This document shows, piece after piece, positions 15,779-22,838 of a stretch of 38,279 bases of DNA. Source of the DNA: an uncultured archaeon (GTDB lineage Archaea; Nanobdellota; Nanobdellia; Woesearchaeales; UBA583); assembly GCA_937138345.1 (NCBI GenBank), contig CAKZOW010000158.1:1-38279 (forward strand), read 5' to 3'. The notes under the pieces are model-generated. The model made no database searches and was not told the origin of the DNA. It was given only the letters and a program-made list of their open reading frames with translations. The position numbers and the translations under genes were made by a program. Every line of letters starts with the position of its first letter. Within the stretch, counting starts at the first letter, position 1.

Positions 15779-17068
15779 TTAGTTATTGTGATATAATTCT
15801 AATAACCTATTGTATTTAGCTACTCTCTCTCCTCTTGCTGGAGCTCCTAGTTTTATTGAACTCTCGAGTGCATATGCAAGGTCTGCGATGAAATCATCTG
15901 GAGTTTCTCCTGATCTATGAGATACAATTGTGTGCCATCCTGAAGACTCTGCTAATTTGTGTGCTTGGATTGCTTCTGTTAGTGTACCAATTTGATTAAT
16001 TTTTAACAATAATGAATTGCATAACTTTTCTTTTTGTGCTTCTAAAATTCTTTTAGGATTAGTTACTAATAAATCATCTCCTACAACTAATACTTTTTTT
16101 TTATTCGAGAAGATATTTTTTTCTTTTGGTTCTAATGAATTTGCCATGAAGTACATAAACCCTTCAAAATCATCTTCAGCCATTGGATCTTCAATACTAA
16201 TTAGAGGATATTCTTTTAGTAATTCATTATAGTACTGCGTTAATTCTTTATAGTCTAGATGTAAATCTTTTTCAATTTGATATTTTTTTGTCTCAGTATT
16301 ATAAAAATCACTTGCTGCAGCATCTAAAGCAAATCCTATTTCTTCAGAATATCCGCATTGTTTTGTTGCTTCAACTAATAAGTCTAGAGCTTCTTTTGAT
16401 TTTGAGAGTGCTGGTGCAAACCCTCCTTCATCACCAATTGCAGTTGATTCTTTTCCATATTGTTTTTCAATTAATGATTTTAATGTATGGTAAATTTCAC
16501 TCACAACTCTCGTTTTGTATGTAAAATCTCCTTTTAGAGGAATGATCATAAATTCTTGAACTTGAAGGTCATTTCCTGCATGAAGACCACCATTAATTAC
16601 ATTTGCAAATGGAGTCACTTGAGGTTTTACTTGTCTTTTCTTATTAGAGTAAGAAATTGAGTGTTTCATACGATAGAGATATTCATGTAGAGGTAAGTTG
16701 TAAAACTTAGCTGAAGCTCTTGCAAATGCACAACTCAAACCAAGAATAGCATTAGCTCCTAAAATTTCTTTATTTTCTGTAGCATCTAACTCAATTAGTG
16801 CTTTATCAAAACTTTCTTGAGTAAATTCTCTAAAATAGAGCTTTTCTGAGATTGATAGAATGTTTTGAACAGCTTTTTGAACACCCTTACCATGATATCT
16901 TTGTTTGTCATTATCTCTTAACTCATGAGCTTCATGAATTCCAGTAGAAGCACCTGAAGGTACCATAAATGTTCCTTTTGACCCATCTTGAAGAACTACT
17001 GTTGCTTTTAGAGTTGGATTTCCTCTTGAATCTAAAATTTCAATTGCATCAATTGATATAATTTCCAT
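15779..17068 (-). CDS. eno: Enolase
   Basis: 429 residues, full length. It converts 2-phosphoglycerate to phosphoenolpyruvate in glycolysis and gluconeogenesis. Visible signatures: the N-terminal DSRGNPTLKATV, the flexible loop VPSGASTGIHEA, the metal-ligand regions GFALDAAASDFY, SIEDPMAEDD and VVGDDLLVTN, the lysine segment LLLKINQIGTLTEA, the SHRSGETPD loop, and the C-terminal KLGAPARGERVAKYNRLL. A TATA box lies about 25 nt upstream of the ATG. A diverged copy of its last 15 codons lies 179 bases further downstream. Confidence 0.96.
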   Translation of the reverse strand: MEIISIDAIEILDSRGNPTLKATVVLQDGSKGTFMVPSGASTGIHEAHELRDNDKQRYHGKGVQKAVQNILSISEKLYFREFTQESFDKALIELDATENKEILGANAILGLSCAFARASAKFYNLPLHEYLYRMKHSISYSNKKRQVKPQVTPFANVINGGLHAGNDLQVQEFMIIPLKGDFTYKTRVVSEIYHTLKSLIEKQYGKESTAIGDEGGFAPALSKSKEALDLLVEATKQCGYSEEIGFALDAAASDFYNTETKKYQIEKDLHLDYKELTQYYNELLKEYPLISIEDPMAEDDFEGFMYFMANSLEPKEKNIFSNKKKVLVVGDDLLVTNPKRILEAQKEKLCNSLLLKINQIGTLTEAIQAHKLAESSGWHTIVSHRSGETPDDFIADLAYALESSIKLGAPARGERVAKYNRLLELYHNN

Positions 17069-17084
17069 AAGAAGTTTTAGGTGT

Positions 17085-17093
17085 TTTATTATA
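17085..17093 (-). promoter_or_regulatory. TATA box of enolase
   Basis: TATAATAAA on the minus strand starts about 25 nt before the enolase ATG, fitting a leaderless transcript. Confidence 0.5.
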
Positions 17094-17123
17094 TGTAGTT
17101 TTAGTACTCTTTAAAGAGAGTAA

Positions 17124-17147
17124 AGAATAAAATTTAGATTTATTTCT
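17124..17147 (-). terminator. Hairpin across the stop of the 74-residue gene
   Basis: An 8-bp stem with one bulged base (AGAAATAAA with TTTATTCT) and a 7-nt loop; the stop codon lies in the 5' arm. Confidence 0.5.
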
Positions 17148-17364
17148 CTTTGAATTTTTGTAAGATATCGATTAATTCATCTAATTTTTCAGGAGAAAAT
17201 AGAATATTTGCCTTGTATCTTTTTTCTTCTTGTGGTGTTTTCCATCCTTTTGAAATACCTACTAGTGTATTCTCACCTTCAGGAGGCTGTTTTAAATTTA
17301 CTTCAATAAAATTATTTCCTCCAGCGTCAATTTCAAATGTTTCTAAGGTTTTCCAGTCTCCCAT
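17140..17364 (-). CDS. Small conserved-looking protein, possibly PC4/YdbC-like
   Basis: 74 residues, MGDWKTLETFEID...RYKANILFSPEKLDELIDILQKF. Four strands then a C-terminal helix fits the small single-strand nucleic-acid-binding PC4/YdbC type, but the match is only by shape and a few residues (ISKGW; RYKANILF). It could equally be an unrelated small beta-alpha protein. It is a single-gene unit, divergent from S17e. Confidence 0.55.
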   Translation of the reverse strand: MGDWKTLETFEIDAGGNNFIEVNLKQPPEGENTLVGISKGWKTPQEEKRYKANILFSPEKLDELIDILQKFKEK

Positions 17365-17461
17365 TTTAATCGTATAGAATTCATAGATTTTAAAGTTTAA
17401 ATAACTTTTGATTATATATTTCGTATATATTACATATAAAGTACTAAGAGAGGAGAAAAGT

Positions 17462-17470
17462 TTTATAAAG
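17462..17470 (+). promoter_or_regulatory. TATA box of S17e
   Basis: TTTATAAAG begins 30 nt before the chosen ATG (17492), supporting the short S17e start and a leaderless transcript. The GTPase gene has the identical box at the identical distance. Confidence 0.65.
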
Positions 17471-17491
17471 AAAAATTTACTTCTTTTTGTT

Positions 17492-17701
17492 ATGGGAAGA
17501 ATTAAATCCAGATTTGTGAAAGCTTCAGGACAAAAAATTTATGATAAAGTTAAAACTGAAATTACTGAAGATTTTCAAAAAAACAAAGAAATTGTTGCTA
17601 AATACGCACAAATTCCATCAAAAAGACTTAGAAACTCAGTTGTAGGTTATGTAACAAGACTTAACAAACAAGAGCAAAAAGAAGAAGCTATGGAAGCATA
17701 A
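17492..17701 (+). CDS. rps17e: Ribosomal protein S17e (eS17)
   Basis: 69 residues from the ATG at 17492: MGRIKSRFVKASGQKIYDK, then FQKNKEIVAKYAQIPSKRLRNSVVGYVTRL. This is the standard eS17 N-terminus and the IPSKRLRN.VVGYVTRL signature of the archaeal small-subunit protein. The frame stays open upstream to 17408, but those codons cover the promoter and are not like S17e. A T-run (TCTTTTTT) just after the stop could serve as an archaeal terminator. Confidence 0.93.
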   Translation: MGRIKSRFVKASGQKIYDKVKTEITEDFQKNKEIVAKYAQIPSKRLRNSVVGYVTRLNKQEQKEEAMEA

Positions 17702-17958
17702 GCCCAATCTTTTTTACAATCACAATATATTTTCTTATCAACAAACTTATAAACACATATTCTTTACTATTTTCTAAGTCTCTGGATAACACCAGAATTA
17801 GCTTTGTTTAGGCGACTCTTAGCTACATTGATAATTCTTTATTGAGACTAAACACTACATTTATTTCATTTAGATTAATAAATGGTGCTCTATTAAACTA
17901 TTATTTAATGGAGTTCATTTGTTAAATAATCTGAACGAAGTGAATATTTAAATCAAAA
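17702..17958 (+). ncRNA. Structured intergenic region with its own promoter: candidate leader of L14e or small RNA
   Basis: A strong TATA-like CTTATAAAC at 17746-17754 predicts a start near 17775. Three foldable parts follow: CTAA..TCTGG/CCAGA..TTAG (about 17775-17800), a long-range GTTTAG/CTAAAC pair, and a long imperfect hairpin at 17880-17920 pairing AAATG, CTC and ATTAAA with TTTAAT, GAG and CATTT. No coding frame is convincing. It may be a regulatory leader of the L14e mRNA, a separate RNA, or an old insertion: AAGTCTCTGGAT at 17776-17787 resembles the GTGTCTGGCAT motif. Confidence 0.35.
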
Positions 17959-18285
17959 ATGGTATTAGAAGTAGGAAGATTAGTAGTAAAAACTGCAGGT
18001 AGAGACGCAGCTAACCATGCTGTAGTTGTTGAAGTATTAGACGACAAATTTGTAACTATTGATGGAAATGTGAGAAGAAAAAAAGTAAACGTAGCTCATA
18101 TTGAACCATTAAACAAAACATTAGATGTTAAAAAAGGAGCATCAACTAAAGATGTTTTAGCAGCTTTTGAAAAAGAAGGAATTAAAGTTACTAAAAAAGT
18201 AGAAGATAAGAAAAAATCAACTCCAAAAGCTCAAGAAAAAAAAGCTAAAAAAGGAGCTGATAAATCAGCTAAAGCTGAAAAATAA
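17959..18285 (+). CDS. rpl14e: Ribosomal protein L14e (eL14)
   Basis: 108 residues. The first 65 or so match archaeal L14e: VLEVGRLVVKTAGRDAANHAVVVEVLDDKFVTIDGNVRRKKVNVAHIEPL, an SH3/KOW-like RNA-binding fold of the large subunit. The C-terminal 35 residues are a Lys/Ala-rich tail, longer than in minimal versions and probably disordered on rRNA. No canonical box sits 27-30 nt before the ATG, so the transcript may have a leader. Confidence 0.92.
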   Translation: MVLEVGRLVVKTAGRDAANHAVVVEVLDDKFVTIDGNVRRKKVNVAHIEPLNKTLDVKKGASTKDVLAAFEKEGIKVTKKVEDKKKSTPKAQEKKAKKGADKSAKAEK

Positions 18286-18303
18286 TGAATTAACATTATT
18301 TTT
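18278..18303 (+). terminator. Hairpin across the L14e stop codon
   Basis: A perfect 10-bp stem (AAAAATAATG with CATTATTTTT) and 6-nt loop contains the TAA in its 5' arm. Confidence 0.6.
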
Positions 18304-18326
18304 AATAAACTATATTCTCATCAAAA

Positions 18327-18335
18327 TTTATAAAG
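18327..18335 (+). promoter_or_regulatory. TATA box of the YchF-type GTPase
   Basis: TTTATAAAG begins 30 nt before the ATG at 18357. Confidence 0.65.
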
Positions 18336-18356
18336 TATATACATTTACTATTTTCT

Positions 18357-19553
18357 ATGATTATTGGACTAGTTGGAAAACCAAATGTTGGAAAGTCAGC
18401 ATTTTTTAGAGCACTTACATTAGCTGCAGCAGAATCAGGAAATTTTCCTTTTACTACAATTGATGCTAATTCTGCTATTGGATATGTTAAAATTAAGGAC
18501 CCTGCTCAACATTTTGATAAAAGCTCAAATCCTAGAGAAGGATATGTGTTAGGAGAATATAGATTTGTACCTACAGAAGTAATTGATGTTGCAGGACTTG
18601 TTCCTGGAGCTTCAGAGGGTAAAGGTCTTGGAAATCAATTTTTAAATGATTTATCTCAAGCTGATGCATTGATCCATGTTATTGATTTGTCTGGATCAAC
18701 TAATGAGAAAGGAGAGCCTGTTGATTTAAATTCATATGATCCTGCAGAGGATATTAAGTTCTTAGAAGTAGAGTTAAATCAATGGTATCTCAATATTATT
18801 GAGAAACATTGGGCAAATATTGATAAAAAAATTAGAATGCAAGATATGAAAATTGAAGATGCTCTAATTACCGTTTTATCAGGTTTAAATATTAAAGAGA
18901 GACATATTTTTCAAGCAATTTCTGAGTTAAAATTAGATAAGACAAATATTTCTGATAATTTAAAAGAACTCGCTTCAAAGCTTAGAGAAATTTCTAAACC
19001 AATGGTAATTGCAGCAAACAAATGTGATGCTATTTTAGATAATAACTTATGGGAAGAAAAATTAAATGCATTAAAAGAACAATTTCCTGGATATATTATC
19101 ATGCCAGTAATTGCTGAATATGAATATAATTTGAAAAAAGCTGCTGAAGCAGAAATTATTTCTTACATTCCAGGAGAGAAGAGTTTTGATATTAAAGATG
19201 AGTCTAAATTAAATGAAGCACAAATTAATGGACTCAATAAAATTAAAGATACTATTTCCTTAATGCCAAATGGAACTGGAGTTCAAGATTGTATTAACTC
19301 AGCAATGTTTGACTTACTTAAAATGATTGCAATTTGTCCAGGAGGAGTTAAACTTGAAGATAAAAATGGAAATACTCTCCCTGATTGTTTTTTAATGCCA
19401 AATGGAACTACTGCACTAGATTTTGCATTTAGATTACATACTGATTTTGGTAAAAACTTTGTAAAAGCAATTGATATTAAAACAGGAAGAATGGTTGGAA
19501 AAGATCATCCCGTAAACATGGGAGATATTATCGAAATCAAGGCAGGGAAGTAA
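18357..19553 (+). CDS. OLA1/YchF-type translation-associated GTPase
   Basis: 398 residues. The Obg-class G domain has G1 GKPNVGKS (7-14), G3 DVAG (77-80) and G4 NKCD (221-224). A helical insert separates it from the C-terminal TGS domain (about 320-398, ALDFAFRLHTDFGKNFVKA). Archaeal members bind ribosomes, though their exact step is not settled. The gene has its own TATA box 30 nt upstream. Its last codons (...DIIEIKAGK, stop) recur twice downstream, at 20059 and 20150, with silent changes. Confidence 0.92.
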   Translation: MIIGLVGKPNVGKSAFFRALTLAAAESGNFPFTTIDANSAIGYVKIKDPAQHFDKSSNPREGYVLGEYRFVPTEVIDVAGLVPGASEGKGLGNQFLNDLSQADALIHVIDLSGSTNEKGEPVDLNSYDPAEDIKFLEVELNQWYLNIIEKHWANIDKKIRMQDMKIEDALITVLSGLNIKERHIFQAISELKLDKTNISDNLKELASKLREISKPMVIAANKCDAILDNNLWEEKLNALKEQFPGYIIMPVIAEYEYNLKKAAEAEIISYIPGEKSFDIKDESKLNEAQINGLNKIKDTISLMPNGTGVQDCINSAMFDLLKMIAICPGGVKLEDKNGNTLPDCFLMPNGTTALDFAFRLHTDFGKNFVKAIDIKTGRMVGKDHPVNMGDIIEIKAGK

Positions 19554-19598
19554 TTATTTCAATTCAAGAAAAACTTTGTTACTACTAAAAAGAGTAAC

Positions 19599-19607
19599 TT
19601 TATAAAA
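19599..19607 (+). promoter_or_regulatory. TATA box of the 111-residue gene
   Basis: TTTATAAAA lies 29 nt before the ATG at 19628. A GTTACT/AGTAAC hairpin (19577-19597) precedes it and may end the GTPase transcript. Confidence 0.55.
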
Positions 19608-19627
19608 TTTATTATATATATTTAAAT

Positions 19628-19963
19628 ATGTTAGATATAAATGAAATAAATAATGGGTCATTATATATTTGGAGAGAAAAACATACCAAATACAATTTTT
19701 TAGGAAATACTCATTCCTATTCTTTCCATTATGTTGCTAAAGAACTAGATGGTGAGATGGTAAGTCAAGGATCCTTTGGTTCTGGGATGAGTGCTCAAGA
19801 AATACTTGGAAAAAGTTTAAATCTAGTAAAAGAATTTAACATTACAGAGTTAGTAAATGGGATTCCAGTTATATCAAATACTGCTGTGGATTCAGATTTT
19901 TTAGATCCTGTAGTAAAAGTAGAAGGAGAACTTGAAAGTGCTATCAGGCAAGCATTAAATTAG
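19628..19963 (+). CDS. Unknown 111-residue protein between the live and displaced GTPase ends
   Basis: No family recognised. The protein is soluble, with no signal or membrane helix. An aromatic-rich first half (LYIWREKHTKYNFLGNTHSYSFHYV) precedes GSFGSGMSAQEILGKSL and an acidic C-terminal helix. It has its own TATA box, and a 14-nt palindrome spans its stop (19957-19970). Its position is notable: it sits between the current GTPase stop and the displaced GTPase end at 20059, where cargo of an inserted element would be expected. Confidence 0.55.
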   Translation: MLDINEINNGSLYIWREKHTKYNFLGNTHSYSFHYVAKELDGEMVSQGSFGSGMSAQEILGKSLNLVKEFNITELVNGIPVISNTAVDSDFLDPVVKVEGELESAIRQALN

Positions 19964-19970
19964 TTAATTT
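19957..19970 (+). terminator. Palindrome across the stop of the 111-residue gene
   Basis: AAATTA-GT-TAATTT is perfect and contains the TAG stop. It is short, so its stability is low. Confidence 0.35.
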
Positions 19971-20058
19971 TGAAAACATCTTCTTGAGAATCCTTGATTC
20001 GAAAAGGATAGTTTTTACGGAGTGTTTTTTAGCGAAGCGTCTAAAAAAGTTCTGGAGG

Positions 20059-20088
20059 GATATTATCGAAATCAAGGCAGGTAAATAA
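20059..20088 (+). repeat. Displaced GTPase 3' end, copy 1
   Basis: The 30 bases encode DIIEIKAGK and stop, identical in protein to the GTPase end. Two silent changes: GGG to GGT and AAG to AAA. AAAAAAGTTCTGG, a variant of the AAGTGTCTGG motif, lies just before it. A CAGGT/ACCTG hairpin spans its stop. Confidence 0.85.
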
Positions 20089-20118
20089 ACCTGACTTTAT
20101 TGTAAACATCATTTATGG

Positions 20119-20150
20119 TGTGCAAGAACGAATGAAATAAGTGTCTGGCA
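20119..20150 (+). repeat. Shared insertion motif, copy B
   Basis: GTGCAAGAACGAA and, ten bases on, GTGTCTGGCAT match the minus-strand segment beside tRNA-Arg (6634-6664) over both blocks. It separates displaced GTPase ends 1 and 2. Confidence 0.7.
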
Positions 20151-20167
20151 TTAAAGCTGGAAAGTAA
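20150..20167 (+). repeat. Displaced GTPase 3' end, copy 2
   Basis: The 18 bases encode IKAGK and stop with silent changes from the gene: ATC to ATT, AAG to AAA, GCA to GCT, GGG to GGA. They sit directly after GTGTCTGGC. A perfect 9-bp stem (ATTAAAGCT with AGCTTTAAT) folds around the stop. Similarity to copy 1 continues about 25 bases past the stop (TTGTAAAYATC). Confidence 0.82.
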
Positions 20168-20192
20168 TAGAAGCTTTAATTGTAAATATCTT

Positions 20193-20558
20193 TTAAAAAT
20201 ATCTTCTATAAAGTTCATACACTACAAATGCCGTGATTAATTCTTCTTTATTTAATGAATCTATTCTTGCTAATTTATCTTCTAAAAAATCTTTTGATTC
20301 AACTCTAAATTCATAAAAATTATTTTGGTATTGGGAAATTTTTAAACCTGAATTCAAAGAATTAATACCCATTACGTTTGAACTATGTTCTTTTAAATTT
20401 GAAATAATCTCACTTAGTACTAAATATTCATAATCCCTATATTTTGAATCTGAACTTAAAAAATAATTTCTATAAGTAGAATAATCTTCTTTAGATAACT
20501 TACTTTGAAAGGGGTTTGTTGATTTATTTTTTTCAAAAATAAGCTTTTCAGTATCCAT
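20193..20558 (-). CDS. Unknown 121-residue soluble protein
   Basis: From the ATG at 20558 the product begins MDTEKLIFEKNKSTNPFQSKL. The open frame reaches 20600, but an AT-rich TATA-like box (ATTTAAAAA) lies within the extension, about 27 nt before the second ATG, so the shorter start is preferred. Mostly helical and charged, with no motif I recognise. It converges on the displaced GTPase ends; a near-perfect palindrome (ATATTTTTAAAAGATAT) spans its stop. Confidence 0.55.
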   Translation of the reverse strand: MDTEKLIFEKNKSTNPFQSKLSKEDYSTYRNYFLSSDSKYRDYEYLVLSEIISNLKEHSSNVMGINSLNSGLKISQYQNNFYEFRVESKDFLEDKLARIDSLNKEELITAFVVYELYRRYF

Positions 20559-20708
20559 TAAGAGAATAAAACTTATTTTGTTTTTAAATATTTTTACCAA
20601 TCAATATTATTTGATTACTCAAAGTTTATAAAAAACATAAACCCATAATTTTTAGATGAAAAAACATAAATTAAAAATTTATGAATTACATTTTTCAAAC
20701 CTCTAAAA

Positions 20709-22292
20709 ATGAAAAAACAAGATATACTTCAAGAAGATACGCAAAGAACTAAAGGACTTGATGCACGAGAGTCAAACATTCAAGCTGCAATTGCACTATC
20801 TGAACTTTTAAAAACAACACTGGGACCACAAGGACTTGATAAAATGCTAATTGATTCTATGGGAGAGAGTATTGTTACAAATGATGGTGTTAAAATTCTC
20901 AAAGAAATGGAAATTGAACATCCTGGTGCAAAAATTTTAGTTGATGTTGCAAAAACTCAAGAATCTCAAGTTGGAGATGGTACAACTTCTGCAGTTTTGA
21001 TTTCCGGAGAATTGTTAAAAAATGCAAAAGGATTACTAGCACAAAATATCCATCCAAATTTAATTGTTAAAGGTTTTAAAGAAACTTCTAAAGAAATTTT
21101 GAAACTTTTACATAGTTCTTCAACTGAAGTCAAAAAAGATTCTAAAAAATTAATTGAAGATATTGCAAAAACAGCAATGACTGGAAAAATTGCTGAGCTT
21201 GATATGGAACAGTTAAGTAGTATATTATTTGAGATTACACAAGAATTAAGAGATAAAGACACACTACATTTCAATAAATTAAAAGTACAAAAAATACCTG
21301 GTAGTTTAGAAGATAGTGAAATTATCAACGGAGTTGTTTTAGATAAAAATCCTGCACATCCAAATATGACAAAACATCTTAAAAATCCAAAAGTTTTACT
21401 TGTTGATTTTGCACTTGAAATACAAGAGCTTGAATCTGATGCAAAAGTAAATATTAATTCATTAGAAGAATATGAACAATTTATTGAATCTGAGAAAAAT
21501 TATCTTAAAAATTTGGTGTATAAAATTAAACAAACTGGCGTTAATTTTATTGCATGCCAAAAAGGAATTGATGACTCTGTTGCATATTATCTTGCAAAAG
21601 AAGGTATTTTAGCTACAAGAAGAACTCGAAAATCAGATCTTGAGAAATTATCTCTTGCACTTAATTGTCCAATTGTTTCATCTTATGAAGATGTTTCAAA
21701 GGAAAATCTAGGTACATGCTCTGATGTAACTGTTAAAGAGATTGAAAATGAACTCTATGTGTTTGTTGAGGGCGTTAAGAATTCTAAAGCATTAACACTT
21801 CTTCTTAAAGGATCTACAAAACATTTCAGAGATGAATTGGAGAGGGCAATTGATGATGCTCTAGGTGATATTGCATCCATATTAAAATCAAAGAGAATTG
21901 TTGCTGGAGGAGGAGCAATTGAGTGTGAACTTGAATTTCAATCACAAGAATACTTGAACTCTCTTGAGGGTAAATCTCACATTATTGCAAAATCATTTAT
22001 TGATGCTCTTTTAGTTATTCCAAAAACCCTATGTTTAAACTCAGGGTTTGATGAAATTGATATGTTATCCAAATTATCTAAAAATCATAGAGAAGGAAAT
22101 GCTCACTCAGGTATCAATGGATTTAAAGGAATTGTAAAAGATACTCTAAAAGAATCAATTATTGAACCAATAAATGTGAAAGAGCAGGCAATTAAATCTG
22201 CAACTGAAGCTACTTGTATGATTTTAAGAATTGATGATATCATTGCAGCTAGAAAGTTAGATAAAGTTCAAGACTTCTCTGGAGATTTTTAA
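20709..22292 (+). CDS. Thermosome subunit (group II chaperonin)
   Basis: 527 residues. It is an ATP-dependent folding chamber subunit. Nucleotide-site signatures: [10 protein letters not shown] (from 37), VTNDG (from 56), [16 protein letters not shown] (from 88) and [13 protein letters not shown] in the C-terminal equatorial half. The end is unusual: QDFSGDF, without the Gly/Met-rich tail common in archaeal thermosomes. Two further copies of this 3' end follow. It appears to be a single-gene unit with a TATA-like AT box about 35 nt upstream. Confidence 0.94.
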   Translation: MKKQDILQEDTQRTKGLDARESNIQAAIALSELLKTTLGPQGLDKMLIDSMGESIVTNDGVKILKEMEIEHPGAKILVDVAKTQESQVGDGTTSAVLISGELLKNAKGLLAQNIHPNLIVKGFKETSKEILKLLHSSSTEVKKDSKKLIEDIAKTAMTGKIAELDMEQLSSILFEITQELRDKDTLHFNKLKVQKIPGSLEDSEIINGVVLDKNPAHPNMTKHLKNPKVLLVDFALEIQELESDAKVNINSLEEYEQFIESEKNYLKNLVYKIKQTGVNFIACQKGIDDSVAYYLAKEGILATRRTRKSDLEKLSLALNCPIVSSYEDVSKENLGTCSDVTVKEIENELYVFVEGVKNSKALTLLLKGSTKHFRDELERAIDDALGDIASILKSKRIVAGGGAIECELEFQSQEYLNSLEGKSHIIAKSFIDALLVIPKTLCLNSGFDEIDMLSKLSKNHREGNAHSGINGFKGIVKDTLKESIIEPINVKEQAIKSATEATCMILRIDDIIAARKLDKVQDFSGDF

Positions 22293-22359
22293 AAATTAGT
22301 GAAGCTTGAGAAACAATAGTTTCGAAACTTCAGCCATTCTTGGTTTTGGCACAAAATAC

Positions 22360-22404
22360 GATGCAGATTATCGCTGCGAGAAAGCTATACAAAGTTCAAG
22401 ATTT
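22360..22404 (+). repeat. Displaced thermosome 3' end, copy 1
   Basis: From 22367 it reads IIAARKLYKVQDL against the gene's [13 protein letters not shown]. Silent changes include ATC/ATT swaps, GCA to GCT, GCT to GCG, TTA to CTA and GAC to GAT; there are one or two replacements. The homology then breaks at the next inserted segment (22405-22451). Confidence 0.82.
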
Positions 22405-22451
22405 ATTTTTCAAAGAAAAATATACAAGAACAAATTTTAATTTGTGTCTGG
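22405..22451 (+). repeat. Inserted segment with shared motif, copy C
   Basis: A perfect ATTTTTC-AAA-GAAAAAT hairpin (22405-22421) is followed by ACAAGAACAAATT and GTGTCTGG (22444-22451). The order hairpin, CAAGAAC, GTGTCTGG matches the other loci. The hairpin shares the TTC-AAA-GAA core of the one at 6799-6815. Confidence 0.68.
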
Positions 22452-22455
22452 TATT

Positions 22456-22470
22456 TCAGGAGATTTCTAA
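22456..22470 (+). repeat. Displaced thermosome 3' end, copy 2
   Basis: Encodes SGDF and stop with TCT to TCA and TTT to TTC changes, both silent. It follows GTGTCTGGTATT. It is short, but its position and its fit to the rest of the locus make chance unlikely. Confidence 0.7.
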
Positions 22471-22473
22471 GAA

Positions 22474-22507
22474 TTTATTTTAATGAAGTTTGAAAAATTA
22501 AAATAAA
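22474..22507 (-). terminator. Hairpin across the stop of the 84-residue gene
   Basis: A perfect 10-bp stem (TTTATTTTAA with TTAAAATAAA) and 14-nt loop; the stop codon of the minus-strand gene lies in one arm. Confidence 0.55.
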
Positions 22508-22752
22508 AAAATCAAACTTACAATACATACAAATAAAATAAAGAGTAAGAGGTACGGAACAATGCTTGAGTTAGTATGATGCATTTTTTGAGAGGGTTTT
22601 AACATTTTTTTAATTGTTGATTTGTAAATTTGATTAGCATCATCTCTGGAGAGACCAGATTTTATTAATTCATTTACTAGAACTTCTTTTGAATAATCCT
22701 GATAATTTGTTAAGATATATAATTCTATTTGTTCTTGTAATGATTCATCCAT
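22498..22752 (-). CDS. Small C-terminally anchored membrane protein
   Basis: 84 residues. The first 55 form a helical soluble domain with a short-hairpin look (DYSKEVLVNELIKSGLSRDDANQIYKS), resembling small membrane proteins of DPANN genomes. The last 22 are one hydrophobic helix. Family not identified. Tail-anchored topology would leave the N-terminal domain in the cytoplasm. Confidence 0.6.
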   Translation of the reverse strand: MDESLQEQIELYILTNYQDYSKEVLVNELIKSGLSRDDANQIYKSTIKKMLKPSQKMHHTNSSIVPYLLLFILFVCIVSLIFLF

Positions 22753-22838
22753 AAACCATATACATATTTTTTTAATTTAAAGTTATTGATTCACTGGTCC
22801 GGAACGTACTTAATCTTTATATACTTTAATTCAAAGGA

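Noticed and set aside
15571-15823. Template/variable repeat pair of a diversity-generating retroelement at enolase
   Set aside because: Differences are not confined to adenines, they are mostly silent, and no reverse transcriptase lies in the window.
17140-17377. Overlapping plus-strand frame opposite the 74-residue gene
   Set aside because: It is the mirror of a better-supported gene; its product has no plausible features.
20119-22451. Integron attC sites (hairpins between gene ends)
   Set aside because: Archaeal integrons are known, but the conserved GTT/AAC core boxes are not at the expected places and no integron integrase is visible.
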